Origin: Caryophanales bacterium UBA1744
Lineage (GTDB): Bacteria > Bacillota_I > Bacilli_A > RFN20 > CAG-826
NCBI GenBank assembly: GCA_002314915.1
Contig: DCHU01000041.1
Coordinates: 1 to 59,775, forward strand
DNA length: 59,775 nucleotides
Direction of reading: 5' to 3'
The notes beneath the pieces were generated by a model, which saw only the letters and a list, made by a program, of their open reading frames with translations, did no database searches and was not told the DNA's origin. The position numbers and the translations under genes were made by a program. Position 1 is the stretch's first letter. Each line of letters starts with the position of its first letter. Below are positions 35,779 to 45,425 of the stretch, one piece after another.

Positions 35779-38013
35779 ATGTTCCACGACGAGATTATTC
35801 ACAACCAGATTCTTCCTAACGGCGGATATCCAATGCATTCATTCGACGACTTAAAAGCGTTGTATTTTACCTATATTACAAATGACGCAGATCGCAACCT
35901 CATTCAGAAGGCTTACGACCTCGCCAATTTGAAGCATGGAGGCATCGTTAGAAAGTCCGGTGAGCCATATATCGTTCACCCGATCGAAGTCGCGTATATC
36001 GTCGCTTCATTAGGCGCAGGACCTGCAACAATCGCATCGGCCTTGCTCCATGACGTTGTAGAGGATACGGACGTCACAATCGAGCAAATCACCGAGATGT
36101 TCGGAGAGGAAGTATCAATCATCGTTGACGCTTTGACGAAGATTCAGAGAATGAAGCTCTCCCATAGAACGGATATCGACTTTGAAGCGGAAGACCATAA
36201 AAAGATATTCCTCGGCATGGCAAAAGACGTTCGAGTCATCATCGTCAAACTCGCTGATAGACTTCATAACTTAAGAACATTAGACGCGTTGAAGCCTGAA
36301 AGACAGATTGCCTTATCGCAAGAAACGTTAGATGTCTTCACGCCAATCGCCCATAGATTAGGTTTATATAAGATTCAGTCCGAAATGGAAGACTTATGCT
36401 TAAAGCATATCAACCCAGATGCATACGAAAGAATCCTCAAACTTCTTGATGAGAACACCGATAACCGTGCGGAATCACTCAAGAACTTAAAGAAGAGAAT
36501 CGCAGACATCCTCTATGAGAACAAGATTCCGTTCAGAATGGAATCACGTGTCAAATCGATTTATTCGATTTACCGCAAAATGTACCTCAAGGATTATGAA
36601 TTCGAGGACTTATATGACGTTCTCGCAATCCGTGTCATCACCGATACTGAATTAAGCTGCTATGAAATCCTTGGACTTGTTCACGCAACGTATAAACCAT
36701 TGCCAGGACGTTTCAAAGACTACATCGCTATGCCTAAGCCAAACATGTATCAGTCGCTCCATACCTCGATTATGTCAGGCGACGGAAACATCTATGAAGT
36801 TCAGATCAGAACCGAGAAGATGGATGAGGTCGCTGAATCGGGCATCGCTGCGCACTGGAGATATAAAGAAGGTGGCGGATATAACGCTAGAGAAGAGCAG
36901 AAGGACATCGAGAACAACTTGCATTGGTTCCGTGACTTCGTCTCAATGTCATCTAGAGAAGAAGCGGGAGAAGATGCTAGAGAATATATGTCTTCCCTCT
37001 CAAACGACATCTTCAACGCGAACGTATACGTATTCACGCCTAAAGGAAAGGTCATTGACCTCCCAACAGGTGCAACAATCCTTGACTTCGCCTATAGAGT
37101 CCACACGAAAGTTGGCGACTCGGCAGTGGGTGGCAAGGTCAACGGTCAATTCGTTCCATTAAACACAACCTTAAAGACCGGAGACGTCTGCGAAATCAAG
37201 ACTTCCAAGACATCTCCTGGACCAAATAACTCATGGCTTGAGATCGCAAAGACCTCGCAGGCCAAATCTCACATCAAGCGCGCTATCATGAAGAAGCAAG
37301 CTGAAATGATGAAAGAGGAGAACATAGTTCGTGGCAAGGAAATGCTCGCTGACGCCTTCAAGTCTCAGAGCAAAGGCGAAGGAGAGATGGCTCAACTTGT
37401 TGAGAACAACGATGAGCTCTTCAAGCAGTTCCACGCAAAAGACCTCGATGAATTCTATGCTTCCATCGGAAACAAGAGCATCCAGATCAACCACGTAATT
37501 GACTTCTTGGGCATCAGAGTCAAGAAATCAGCGCTCAAGATTAGCAAAGCTGTCATTAAAAATGACGACAAGTATCCTGTATATATTAAGGGTGCAACAA
37601 AGATCGCTATGACGTTAGCGAAATGCTGCAGACCTATCCCAGGCGACGAAATCGTCGGATATATCACCAAAGGCAAAGGCGTTGGCGTTCATAGAAAGAA
37701 CTGTCCAAACTGCGCCGACGCGGGCAATAGATTAATCGACGTCTATTGGAAGGAGAACCTCGGGGTAGCGGTTTACCCAGCCGATATCTCCATCTCCGCA
37801 CACGACCACGTTGGCTTACTCGCAGACGTGCTCGCATTGCTCTCATCGAAAAACGTTAACTGCCGTGACTTGAGAGCAAAAGTCGTACGCAACACAAAGA
37901 GCGTAATCGTAACGGCAAGTATCTACATCACCGACGCACGAACGTTGGAAGATGTATTCAGCGCACTGAAAGGCGTCAAAGGCGTCTATGAGGTGCATAG
38001 AATCATGCATTAA
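35779..38013 (+). CDS. rel: Bifunctional (p)ppGpp synthetase/hydrolase Rel
   Basis: 744 aa. It makes and degrades the stringent-response alarmone. Domains in order: HD hydrolase (HPIEVAYIV, ALLHDVVEDTDV, ADRLHNLRTL), synthetase (FKDYIAMPKPNMYQSLHT), TGS (VFTPKGKVIDLPTGATILDFAYRVH), a zinc-finger-like segment (KCCRPIPGDEIVGY...HRKNCPNC) and ACT at the C-terminus. Both active sites look intact. The start at 35779 is placed by the promoter just upstream; an in-frame start at 35725 falls in the recJ terminator, and ATG 35833 is an alternative. Confidence 0.95.
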   Translation: MFHDEIIHNQILPNGGYPMHSFDDLKALYFTYITNDADRNLIQKAYDLANLKHGGIVRKSGEPYIVHPIEVAYIVASLGAGPATIASALLHDVVEDTDVTIEQITEMFGEEVSIIVDALTKIQRMKLSHRTDIDFEAEDHKKIFLGMAKDVRVIIVKLADRLHNLRTLDALKPERQIALSQETLDVFTPIAHRLGLYKIQSEMEDLCLKHINPDAYERILKLLDENTDNRAESLKNLKKRIADILYENKIPFRMESRVKSIYSIYRKMYLKDYEFEDLYDVLAIRVITDTELSCYEILGLVHATYKPLPGRFKDYIAMPKPNMYQSLHTSIMSGDGNIYEVQIRTEKMDEVAESGIAAHWRYKEGGGYNAREEQKDIENNLHWFRDFVSMSSREEAGEDAREYMSSLSNDIFNANVYVFTPKGKVIDLPTGATILDFAYRVHTKVGDSAVGGKVNGQFVPLNTTLKTGDVCEIKTSKTSPGPNNSWLEIAKTSQAKSHIKRAIMKKQAEMMKEENIVRGKEMLADAFKSQSKGEGEMAQLVENNDELFKQFHAKDLDEFYASIGNKSIQINHVIDFLGIRVKKSALKISKAVIKNDDKYPVYIKGATKIAMTLAKCCRPIPGDEIVGYITKGKGVGVHRKNCPNCADAGNRLIDVYWKENLGVAVYPADISISAHDHVGLLADVLALLSSKNVNCRDLRAKVVRNTKSVIVTASIYITDARTLEDVFSALKGVKGVYEVHRIMH

Positions 38014-38030
38014 TGAAAGGAGAACAACAC

Positions 38031-39404
38031 ATGGATTACACACCAGTTAAAGGCACACACGACATTTTTGGAGCAGAAGCCAAACAGCATAACTATGTTT
38101 CTTTTGTTCTCAAATCTACAGCCGAATTATACGGATACAAGGGACTTGAGACACCAGTCCTTGAACATACCGAAGTATTCTCACGCGGCACAGGCGAAAG
38201 CTCAGATGTCGTCAGAAAGGAAATGTACACTTTCTTAGATAAGGGCAACCGCTCAGTCACAATGAGACCTGAGTTCACAGCGGGAATCGTAAGAAGCATC
38301 GTTTCCAACAAGTACTATGCAACAGAAGACCTCCCAATCAAGGTTTTCTACCACGGACCAGCGTTCCGCTATGAAAGACCTCAATTAGGCAGATATCGTC
38401 AGTTCCACCAGTTCGGAGTTGAAGAGATCGGCTTAGACTCAGCTAGAGCGGATGCCGAGATCATCATCATGGCAGTCCATATGATGCAAAATCTCGGATT
38501 CAATAAGGTTAATCTTAAGATTAATTCAATCGGAGACGATGAGACAAGAACAAATTATAGAGCGGCTTTAGTCGAATATTTCAGCAAGCACATCGACAAT
38601 ATGTGCCCTGACTGCAAAGAGAGACTTCAGCTCAACCCGCTTAGAATCCTCGACTGCAAAGTTCCAGCAGACCAGGAAATCGCAAAAGGCGCACCTAAGC
38701 TCAAGGATTACTTATCAGAGAACTCAGAGAAGAGATTCTATGACACTCTCTCAATCATCAATGACTTCGGCGTCGAATACGAAATCGATGACGGACTCGT
38801 AAGAGGCCTTGATTACTATTCAGAAGTCGTCTTTGAAATCCACGCGATCAGCGATGAGGGCAAAGACTACGGCGCATTGGGCGGTGGCGGTCACTACGGC
38901 GGCCTCGTCAAGGCTCTCGGCGGACCAGACCTCCCAGGTGTTGGCTTTGCCATGGGTATGGAACGTGTCGTCAATGTCATGAACGACAACCATTTATTAG
39001 ATGAAATCACCGACGGCGTTGACTTCTATGTCATGCCAGTTGGCGAAGATATGCTCGATGAGGCATTCAACCTCACGATGATGGTCAGAAGCTTCGGCTT
39101 CTCGGCAGAGACTCCTCTTGCAAACGGCAAGATGGGCTCAATGTTCAAGAAGGCCGTCAAGAGAAAGGCAAAGTTCGCGATTATCGTTGGCGGAAACGAA
39201 CTCGAAAGAGGAGTGGTCAACGTCAAGAACCTCGCCACCCAAGAGCAGATTGAAGTCCCTCTCCACAACATCGATAGAACCCTTGAGAATTTAATCAATC
39301 CTCAGGAGAACGAGTGCTGCTGCGGCGGAGACTGCAACTGCGAAAATGAAGAACACGATGAAGGTTGCTGCGGCGGACACTGCTGCTGCCATCATGAAGA
39401 ATAG
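38031..39404 (+). CDS. hisS: Histidyl-tRNA synthetase with C-terminal Cys/His-rich tail
   Basis: 457 aa from the ATG at 38031, preceded by AAAGGAG. It charges tRNA-His. Seen: motif 1 region, motif 2 FRYERPQLGRYRQFHQFGVE, the HisA signature LVRGLDYYSEVVFEI, motif 3 GGGGHYGGLV...GFAMGMERV, and the anticodon-binding domain. After the normal end come residues 428-457, with ten Cys and four His in CCCGGDCNC, CCGG and HCCCHH clusters separated by an acidic spacer. This tail is not part of ordinary HisRS and looks like a metal-binding appendage. aspS starts 14 nt after the stop. Confidence 0.95.
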   Translation: MDYTPVKGTHDIFGAEAKQHNYVSFVLKSTAELYGYKGLETPVLEHTEVFSRGTGESSDVVRKEMYTFLDKGNRSVTMRPEFTAGIVRSIVSNKYYATEDLPIKVFYHGPAFRYERPQLGRYRQFHQFGVEEIGLDSARADAEIIIMAVHMMQNLGFNKVNLKINSIGDDETRTNYRAALVEYFSKHIDNMCPDCKERLQLNPLRILDCKVPADQEIAKGAPKLKDYLSENSEKRFYDTLSIINDFGVEYEIDDGLVRGLDYYSEVVFEIHAISDEGKDYGALGGGGHYGGLVKALGGPDLPGVGFAMGMERVVNVMNDNHLLDEITDGVDFYVMPVGEDMLDEAFNLTMMVRSFGFSAETPLANGKMGSMFKKAVKRKAKFAIIVGGNELERGVVNVKNLATQEQIEVPLHNIDRTLENLINPQENECCCGGDCNCENEEHDEGCCGGHCCCHHEE

Positions 39405-39418
39405 GAGACTATTTAACT

Positions 39419-41149
39419 ATGTTAAGAAACAAGTATAACGGAGAGCTTCGACTTGAGAACGTCGGAGAAAAAGTTGAACTCGTCGGCTGGGTTTCAACAA
39501 GAAGAAACTTAGGCGCTATCGAATTCATCGACTTAAGAGACAACACAGGCATCGTCCAGTTAACGGTCCAGGACTCATCAAAAGTCCCAGATGTCAGAAC
39601 CGAATACGTCATCCACGTAACAGGAACAGTCGCAAAGAAAGAAGTTCCAAACAAGAAGATCCCAACCGGTGACGTCGAAGTCATCGTTGAGTCATTAGAG
39701 GTCATCAACAAGTCAGAGACAACCCCATTCATCATCGCAGACAAGACCGATGCTCTTGAGGACACAAGACTCACTTACAGATACCTCGACCTCAGACGTC
39801 CTTGCATGCTCAACAACTTAAGAACAAGAGCAAAGATCGTCAAAATCACCCACGAATACCTTGATGACAACCGTTTCTTAGAGGTTGAAACTCCAATCCT
39901 TAACCTCGCAACCCCAGAAGGTGCAAGAGACTACATCGTCCCATCAAGATTACATCACGGCTCATTCTACGCTCTCCCGCAGTCACCTCAGCTCTTTAAG
40001 CAGCTCTTGATGATCGGCGGCGTCGAAAGATACTACCAGATCGCAAAGTGCTTCAGAGACGAAGACTTAAGAGCAGACCGTCAGCCTGAATTCACCCAGA
40101 TCGACGTCGAGACATCATTCCTCAACCAGGATGAGGTTCTTGAACTCGCCGAGGGAATGTTAAAGAGATATTTCAAAGAAATCGTCAACTACGACATCCA
40201 GTTACCTCTCAGAAGAATGGATTTCTGGGAAGCAATGGACCGCTTCGGAAGCGATAAGCCAGACACACGTTATGGTTTAGAGCTCCACGATATCACTGAT
40301 ATCATGAAAAAGTGCGATTTCGAGGGATTTAAGACAGTTAACTATGTTAAGTGCTTAGTTATCCCAGGAAAAGGCAAAGAGACCTCCAGAAAGAAAATGG
40401 ACGAACTTCAGTTAGAAGCTAACAAGTTCCACATCAAGCCTTTAATGAACATGAAGATTGAGAACGGCGCGCTCGTCGGCTCATTCACCAAGTTCTTATC
40501 CGAGGACATCAAGGCAGAGTTAATCGCTAACCTTGAGCTCAAAGAAGATGACCTCGTATTATTCTGCTCGCAGAACAACAGACGTTGGATCGACTTCGGA
40601 CTCGGCGCAATCAGAACAAAGTTCGCCAAAGAGATGGGTCTCATCCAGCCAAATACATATGACTTGCTCTGGATCATCAACTTCCCAATGTTCGAGAAGA
40701 TTGAAGAGACAGGCTTATACTCAGCTGAACACCATCCATTCACACGTCCACGCGATGAGGACCTCCATTACTTAGACGAGGACCCAGAGAAGGTACTCGC
40801 TTATGCATATGACATTGTCATCAACGGATATGAAGCCGGCGGTGGCACAATGAGAATCTATGACCACGACACCCAGTGGAAGATCTTCAACCTCCTCGGA
40901 TTATCAGACGAGGACGTCGCAAGAAAATTCGGATGGTTCGTCGACGCATTCAAGTATGGCGTACCTCCACACGCAGGATTCGCTCTCGGCTTAGAGAGAC
41001 TCACAATGATTCTTTGCGGAACTGACAACATCAGAGATGTTATGGCCTTCCCTAAGAACCTCCAGGCAGTCGACCCAATGAGCAAAGCTCCAGGCACATG
41101 CTCAGATGAAGCGCTCGATGCAGTCGGCATCCAAATCAAAGCCGAATAA
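39419..41149 (+). CDS. aspS: Aspartyl-tRNA synthetase, bacterial type
   Basis: 576 aa. Order: N-terminal OB anticodon-binding domain (VELVGWVSTRRNLGAIEFIDLRD), class II core with LPQSPQLFKQLLM and FRDEDLRADRQPEFTQIDVE, the inserted GAD domain typical of bacterial enzymes, and the C-terminal motif 3 GFALGLERLTMILCG. Standard length. AGGAG lies upstream, and the hisS-aspS pair is a conserved Bacillota operon. Whether it is discriminating or also charges Asn cannot be told from the sequence. Confidence 0.96.
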   Translation: MLRNKYNGELRLENVGEKVELVGWVSTRRNLGAIEFIDLRDNTGIVQLTVQDSSKVPDVRTEYVIHVTGTVAKKEVPNKKIPTGDVEVIVESLEVINKSETTPFIIADKTDALEDTRLTYRYLDLRRPCMLNNLRTRAKIVKITHEYLDDNRFLEVETPILNLATPEGARDYIVPSRLHHGSFYALPQSPQLFKQLLMIGGVERYYQIAKCFRDEDLRADRQPEFTQIDVETSFLNQDEVLELAEGMLKRYFKEIVNYDIQLPLRRMDFWEAMDRFGSDKPDTRYGLELHDITDIMKKCDFEGFKTVNYVKCLVIPGKGKETSRKKMDELQLEANKFHIKPLMNMKIENGALVGSFTKFLSEDIKAELIANLELKEDDLVLFCSQNNRRWIDFGLGAIRTKFAKEMGLIQPNTYDLLWIINFPMFEKIEETGLYSAEHHPFTRPRDEDLHYLDEDPEKVLAYAYDIVINGYEAGGGTMRIYDHDTQWKIFNLLGLSDEDVARKFGWFVDAFKYGVPPHAGFALGLERLTMILCGTDNIRDVMAFPKNLQAVDPMSKAPGTCSDEALDAVGIQIKAE

Positions 41150-41166
41150 GCAAGTTGTCAAGATTG

Positions 41167-41185
41167 TCTATCAAATAATGATAGA
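41167..41185. repeat. Inverted repeat upstream of tkt
   Basis: TCTATCA (41167-41173) / TGATAGA (41179-41185) with a 5-nt loop and no T-run, in the 122-nt aspS-tkt gap. It could be an operator or a weak hairpin. The direct repeat ACGTGC-TAATC-ACGTGC lies downstream before the AGGAG site of tkt. Confidence 0.35.
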
Positions 41186-41271
41186 TACTCCTTACGATTT
41201 GAAAGAAAAAGCAGACAATTAATGCGAACGTGCTAATCACGTGCAATTCAATAACACAACAGGAGCAAAAC

Positions 41272-43242
41272 ATGGAAATCAAGCCAATTGACAGATTATC
41301 TGTCGCCACGATCAGATCCTTATTAATCGATATGATCAACAAGTCTAACAGCGGCCACCCAGGCATGGCATTAGACATCACACCAGCAATGTATGTTCTC
41401 TATAAGAACCACATCGTTGCAGACCCTAAGAACCCAAATTGGGTTAACAGAGACAGATTCGTTCTCTCAAGCGGTCACACATGCGCTCTTTTATACTCAA
41501 TGCTTCACGTCACCGGCTACAAAGTCACAATGGATGATTTGAAGAACTTCAGACAGTTACACTCAAAGACTCCAGGCCACCCAGAAGTCGGATGGACAGA
41601 CGGAGTTGATGCATCAGCAGGCCCATTAGGACAGGGCATCGGCCAGGCTGTCGGTATGGCTATGGCAGAAGCAGGCATCGCAGCATCATATCCAAATGGC
41701 GCTGAGGTCATGAATCACTACACATACTGCTTATGCGGTGACGGATGCTTAGAAGAAGGCATCTCACAGGAATGCATCTCATTCGCTGGACTCCAGAAAC
41801 TCAATAAATTAATCCTCATCTATGATGAGAACGTATCTACACTCGACGGACCAACATCAAATTCCATGAATGATGACGTCGCGATGAGATTCAAATCCGT
41901 TCACTGGAATGTCATCGATGTTCCAAACGGCGAAGATATGGCTGCAATCGACGATGCAATCGTTGAGGCTAAGAAATCAACAGACGCTCCAACAGTCATC
42001 ATCCTCCACACAAAGATCGGATACGGAACAGCGCTCGAAGGCAAAAATAAGTGCCACGGTTCTCCTTTAGGAAAAGAAATCGGCGACGCAGCTAAGGCAA
42101 ACTATGGTTTCGTTGAACCAGAGTTCACCGTTCCAGCTGAAGTCTACGACAACATGGAAGACACATTTGCCGCAAGAGGCGCAGAAGCCTATGCCGCATA
42201 TGTCGAGAAGAGAGCAACATGGGAAAAAGCAAACCCAGAAGCAGCTGTCACACTCAAAAACGCATTCGCACGTAACGTCGCTCCATATATCGCTAAGTTA
42301 GACGAAATCGAGCCAGAGGTTAACCAGGCAACAAGAAACGTTTCCGGTAAGGTCGTTGCAAAAGTCGCTGAAGCAATCCCATTCACACTCGGTGGATCAG
42401 CAGACGTCGCAGCATCAGTTAAGACCGAAATCAAGGGTGATCCAGGATTCGGTCCAGCAACAAGAAACGCAAGAAACGTCAACTACGGAATCAGAGAATT
42501 CGGTATGGCTACCATTAATAATGGTATCCTCCTCCACGGCGGTTACATCACATATGGCGGATCATTCCTCGTCTTCGCAGACTACTTCAAGAATGCAATC
42601 CGTATGGCTGCTATCCAGCACCTCCCAGAAATCTTCCTCCTCTCACACGACTCAGTCGCAGTTGGAGAAGATGGACCAACACACGAGCCAATCGAACAGC
42701 TCGCTTCATTAAGAACTACTCCAAACGTCCGTGTCTATAGACCATGCGACTCAAGAGAGACAATCGCTTCATGGAAGTGCGCACTCGAAGAGAAGAGCCA
42801 TGTCTCATGTCTCATCCTCTCCCGTCAGAACCTCCCATTGAACGAGAACTCAAGCGAAGCAGGCGTCAGAAAAGGCGGATATACAGTCTTAGAGAACGAG
42901 AACGCAAACGTTGAGTTAATCGCAGCTGGTTCAGAAGTCGGATTAGCAGTCGCAATCAAACCTATTCTCGAAGAGAATGGCTACAAGGTTAAGATCGTCT
43001 CAATGCCTTGCTGCGAAATCTTCGACGAGCAGGATAAGGCATATAAGGACTCAGTCCTCAACCTCCCACGTGCAAAGCGTGTCGCAATCGAAATGGCACA
43101 CGGCGCAACATGGTACAAGTATGCTGACCACGTCATCTCCTATGACCAGTATGGTGTCTCCGCTCCAGCAAATAAAGCAATCGAGGCCATCGGATTCACA
43201 GCAGACAAGATCGCTGCCCGTGTCTTAGAAGAACTCAAATAA
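41272..43242 (+). CDS. tkt: Transketolase
   Basis: 656 aa from the ATG at 41272 behind CAGGAG; a longer reading from 41230 is rejected. A thiamine-diphosphate enzyme of the non-oxidative pentose phosphate pathway. Seen: SGHPGMALDITPAMYVLY, GPLGQGIGQAVGMAMAE, the ThDP motif CGDGCLEEGISQE...DENVSTLDG, and the pyrimidine-binding part with HDSVAVGEDGPTHEPIEQLASLR. Provides pentose phosphates that connect with deoB and pdp in nucleoside use. Full length. Confidence 0.97.
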   Translation: MEIKPIDRLSVATIRSLLIDMINKSNSGHPGMALDITPAMYVLYKNHIVADPKNPNWVNRDRFVLSSGHTCALLYSMLHVTGYKVTMDDLKNFRQLHSKTPGHPEVGWTDGVDASAGPLGQGIGQAVGMAMAEAGIAASYPNGAEVMNHYTYCLCGDGCLEEGISQECISFAGLQKLNKLILIYDENVSTLDGPTSNSMNDDVAMRFKSVHWNVIDVPNGEDMAAIDDAIVEAKKSTDAPTVIILHTKIGYGTALEGKNKCHGSPLGKEIGDAAKANYGFVEPEFTVPAEVYDNMEDTFAARGAEAYAAYVEKRATWEKANPEAAVTLKNAFARNVAPYIAKLDEIEPEVNQATRNVSGKVVAKVAEAIPFTLGGSADVAASVKTEIKGDPGFGPATRNARNVNYGIREFGMATINNGILLHGGYITYGGSFLVFADYFKNAIRMAAIQHLPEIFLLSHDSVAVGEDGPTHEPIEQLASLRTTPNVRVYRPCDSRETIASWKCALEEKSHVSCLILSRQNLPLNENSSEAGVRKGGYTVLENENANVELIAAGSEVGLAVAIKPILEENGYKVKIVSMPCCEIFDEQDKAYKDSVLNLPRAKRVAIEMAHGATWYKYADHVISYDQYGVSAPANKAIEAIGFTADKIAARVLEELK

Positions 43243-43270
43243 TTGATTTATTTAAAAAATCAAATACAAT
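43243..43270 (+). promoter_or_regulatory. Promoter of the Asp23-like gene
   Basis: TTGATT (43243-43248), 16-nt spacer, TACAAT (43265-43270), with the ATG at 43278 only 7 nt further and no ribosome-binding site. It overlaps the last codons of tkt's region. Confidence 0.6.
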
Positions 43271-43277
43271 TACAGCT

Positions 43278-43622
43278 ATGGACGCAAATTACTATTATCT
43301 CAACAACTTCAAAAATAACGGATACATGGGTATTTCACGTCGCTGTTTCGAGGAGATAGCGACAATCGCCACTAACTCCATCTCAGACGTTAACGTCAAA
43401 CGTAAGGGCAAAGGCTTATTCGCACTCGCAAACCCTGTTACGACAACATTCCGTAAGGATGGCAAAGTCGACATCACAATCGACGTTGCAATCTCCAAGA
43501 AGACAAATGCCAATATGAAAGACATCTGTCTCAAGATTCAGGAAAGTGTCGCCAGCAGCATCGCGATGATGTGTGAGGCAGTCCCATTCAAAATCAACGT
43601 ACACGTCTCATCCGTATATTAA
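43278..43622 (+). CDS. Asp23/Gls24 family envelope-stress protein
   Basis: 114 aa. The layout fits the family: YMGISRRCFEEIATIATNSISDVNVK, a central basic loop, then the beta strands VDITIDVAISKKTNANMKDICLKIQESVASSIAMM and a final FKINVHVSSVY. Relatives (YqhY in Bacillus) lie just before nusB and are linked with membrane homeostasis and fatty-acid synthesis control. It has its own promoter and terminator. Confidence 0.82.
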   Translation: MDANYYYLNNFKNNGYMGISRRCFEEIATIATNSISDVNVKRKGKGLFALANPVTTTFRKDGKVDITIDVAISKKTNANMKDICLKIQESVASSIAMMCEAVPFKINVHVSSVY

Positions 43623-43640
43623 TTATTAATATAAAGATAT

Positions 43641-43668
43641 AACCCGGCTCAAACGCTGGGTTTTCTTT
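43641..43668 (+). terminator. Intrinsic terminator after the Asp23-like gene
   Basis: AACCC (43641-43645) with GGGTT (43658-43662), extended inward by GC/GC past one mismatch, followed by TTCTTTT. Confidence 0.75.
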
Positions 43669-43676
43669 TATGCATA

Positions 43677-43796
43677 AATACTCAGCAAAATGGGTGTTAG
43701 CCGTGAAAACGCTTAATTCAGTAGTTTTATATGCCACTTTCAATATCTTTATGCTAAACTAATGCCGGCCTGAGTAATACTCAGCAATATTGATCT
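43677..43796 (+). promoter_or_regulatory. nusB leader with extended -10, palindrome and a 12-nt direct repeat
   Basis: Extended -10 TGCTAAACT ends at 43760. The leader carries CTGAG-TAATA-CTCAG (43770-43784). AATACTCAGCAA occurs twice, at 43677-43688 and 43776-43787, one upstream of the -10 and one in the leader, a spacing suited to a regulator that binds both. No Shine-Dalgarno sequence precedes the ATG at 43797. Confidence 0.45.
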
Positions 43797-44231
43797 ATGG
43801 AAAATACACGCGAAATGACAAGAAACCAAACACAGAAGATAGCAGTCTTTGCTGTCTACGATGTCTTGACTTACGTCTCGATGGGATGGGAAGTTGATAT
43901 CGAAGATATCATTTCTGGTTTAGCGGAAAGACCATACGAAGAATGCGACAACTATTTAAAGAAGGTTGTCCTCGAATCAATTAAGCATATTAACGAGATA
44001 ATTCCTGTATATAACGCCAACATGAAGAAGTGGACTTTTGATCGTCTCAACAGAGTCGAGCAGGCCGTTTTACTTGTCGCTTATGCACAGTTCCATTACG
44101 TTGAAACAGATATCGATAAGAGAATCGTCATCGATGTCGCAATCAAACACGCTAAGACATATTGCGATCCATTAAAGGATTTCAAGTTCGTCAACGCTAT
44201 TCTCGATAAGGTGCTCATCCGTGCAGAATAA
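43797..44231 (+). CDS. nusB: Transcription antitermination/rRNA maturation factor NusB
   Basis: 144 aa, all-helical. It pairs with NusE (S10) on boxA RNA to assist rRNA transcription. N-terminal TRNQTQKIAVFAVYDVL and C-terminal TFDRLNRVEQAVLLVAYAQFHY...VIDVAIKHAKTYCDPLKDFKFVNAILDKV fit the family. It overlaps xseA by 11 nt, the common nusB-xseA-xseB order. Confidence 0.94.
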   Translation: MENTREMTRNQTQKIAVFAVYDVLTYVSMGWEVDIEDIISGLAERPYEECDNYLKKVVLESIKHINEIIPVYNANMKKWTFDRLNRVEQAVLLVAYAQFHYVETDIDKRIVIDVAIKHAKTYCDPLKDFKFVNAILDKVLIRAE

Positions 44232-45414
44232 AGACAATTTCGTATCGGTCAAAGAGCTGAACGAAGCCATCAAAGACAAATTAGAGGGTGACTTCACCCT
44301 AAGAAACCTCACCGTCAGAGGCGAAATCTCCAACTGGAAGATTTATCGCTCGGGTGTGTTTTTTGATTTAAAGGACGATGAGTCGGTTATTTCCTGCACA
44401 ATGTGGGGTAATTCCCTATATGGCCTCAAGTTCGACCCAAAAGAGGGGGATGAGGTACTTGCAACCGGTTCGGTTACTGTATACGCACCAAGAGGCCGCT
44501 ACTCTTTTAGAGTAGATAAAATGGAGCAATATGGCAAAGGCAACCTATTACTCGAATTGGAAAAACTTAAAAGAAAACTGTATGAAGAGGGTTTATTTGA
44601 TGAATCCCGCAAGCGCGAGATACCTAGATTCCCTCAAAATATCGGAATAATCGTGGGTAAAGATTCGGCGGCAGAAGCTGATTTGAGACGCAATATCGCA
44701 AGACGTTGGCCATTAGTTAACCTCCATATCTATTACTCATTAGTGCAGGGTGATGATGCTCCAGTTGACTTATTGAGGGCATTTAACCTTGCTCAAGAAG
44801 CGAATCTAGATACCCTGATTATCGCCCGTGGCGGTGGTTCAATTGAGGATTTATGGTGCTTCAACGATGAGACTTTGGTTAGAGCAGTGGCTAAATCCAA
44901 GATGCCAGTCATCTCTGCAATCGGTCATGAAATAGACTTCACCCTTATCGATTTCGTTTCTGATAAGAGGGTATCAACCCCAACGGCAGCGGCGGAACTC
45001 GCAACCCCAAACATCGAGGAAGTCCAATCATTCTTGATGGATATGGAAGAGAGACTGCAAGAAGGAATAGAAGATTACCTCGATGATTTAAGACTCAAGG
45101 TCAAGAATCTCGCTGAGCGTCCATTCTTCATAAATCCGGCTTCCCAATATTTGAAAGCAAAAGTGGAAGTGGATAACTACAACACGAGACTTGATAATGG
45201 AATCAAGGTATTAATTGACAAAAAACGGAATAGCATTAACACTCTAGAAAAAGAGTTGGATGCACTCAATCCATATAAGGTTTTATCTAGAGGATACTCA
45301 CTCACAGAAACCGAAGATGGCAAGGTTGTTAAGTCCATAAAAGACGTTAAGCCAGGACAGAAGATCAAGACAAAAATGAAAGACGGAATAGTCGTCTCAA
45401 CAGTTGATAAATAA
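44221..45414 (+). CDS. xseA: Exodeoxyribonuclease VII large subunit
   Basis: 397 aa, GTG start at 44221 inside nusB. It degrades single-stranded DNA in both directions with XseB. Seen: an N-terminal OB domain (LTVRGEISNWKIYRSGVFFDLKDDE), the catalytic region GIIVGKDSAAEADLRRNIARRWP, RGGGSIEDLWCFNDE, PVISAIGHEIDFTLIDFVSDKRVSTPTAAAELA, and a C-terminal coiled coil. Slightly shorter than the E. coli protein because of a shorter coiled coil. Confidence 0.95.
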   Translation: MQNKDNFVSVKELNEAIKDKLEGDFTLRNLTVRGEISNWKIYRSGVFFDLKDDESVISCTMWGNSLYGLKFDPKEGDEVLATGSVTVYAPRGRYSFRVDKMEQYGKGNLLLELEKLKRKLYEEGLFDESRKREIPRFPQNIGIIVGKDSAAEADLRRNIARRWPLVNLHIYYSLVQGDDAPVDLLRAFNLAQEANLDTLIIARGGGSIEDLWCFNDETLVRAVAKSKMPVISAIGHEIDFTLIDFVSDKRVSTPTAAAELATPNIEEVQSFLMDMEERLQEGIEDYLDDLRLKVKNLAERPFFINPASQYLKAKVEVDNYNTRLDNGIKVLIDKKRNSINTLEKELDALNPYKVLSRGYSLTETEDGKVVKSIKDVKPGQKIKTKMKDGIVVSTVDK

Positions 45415-45425
45415 GGAGAACTAAG

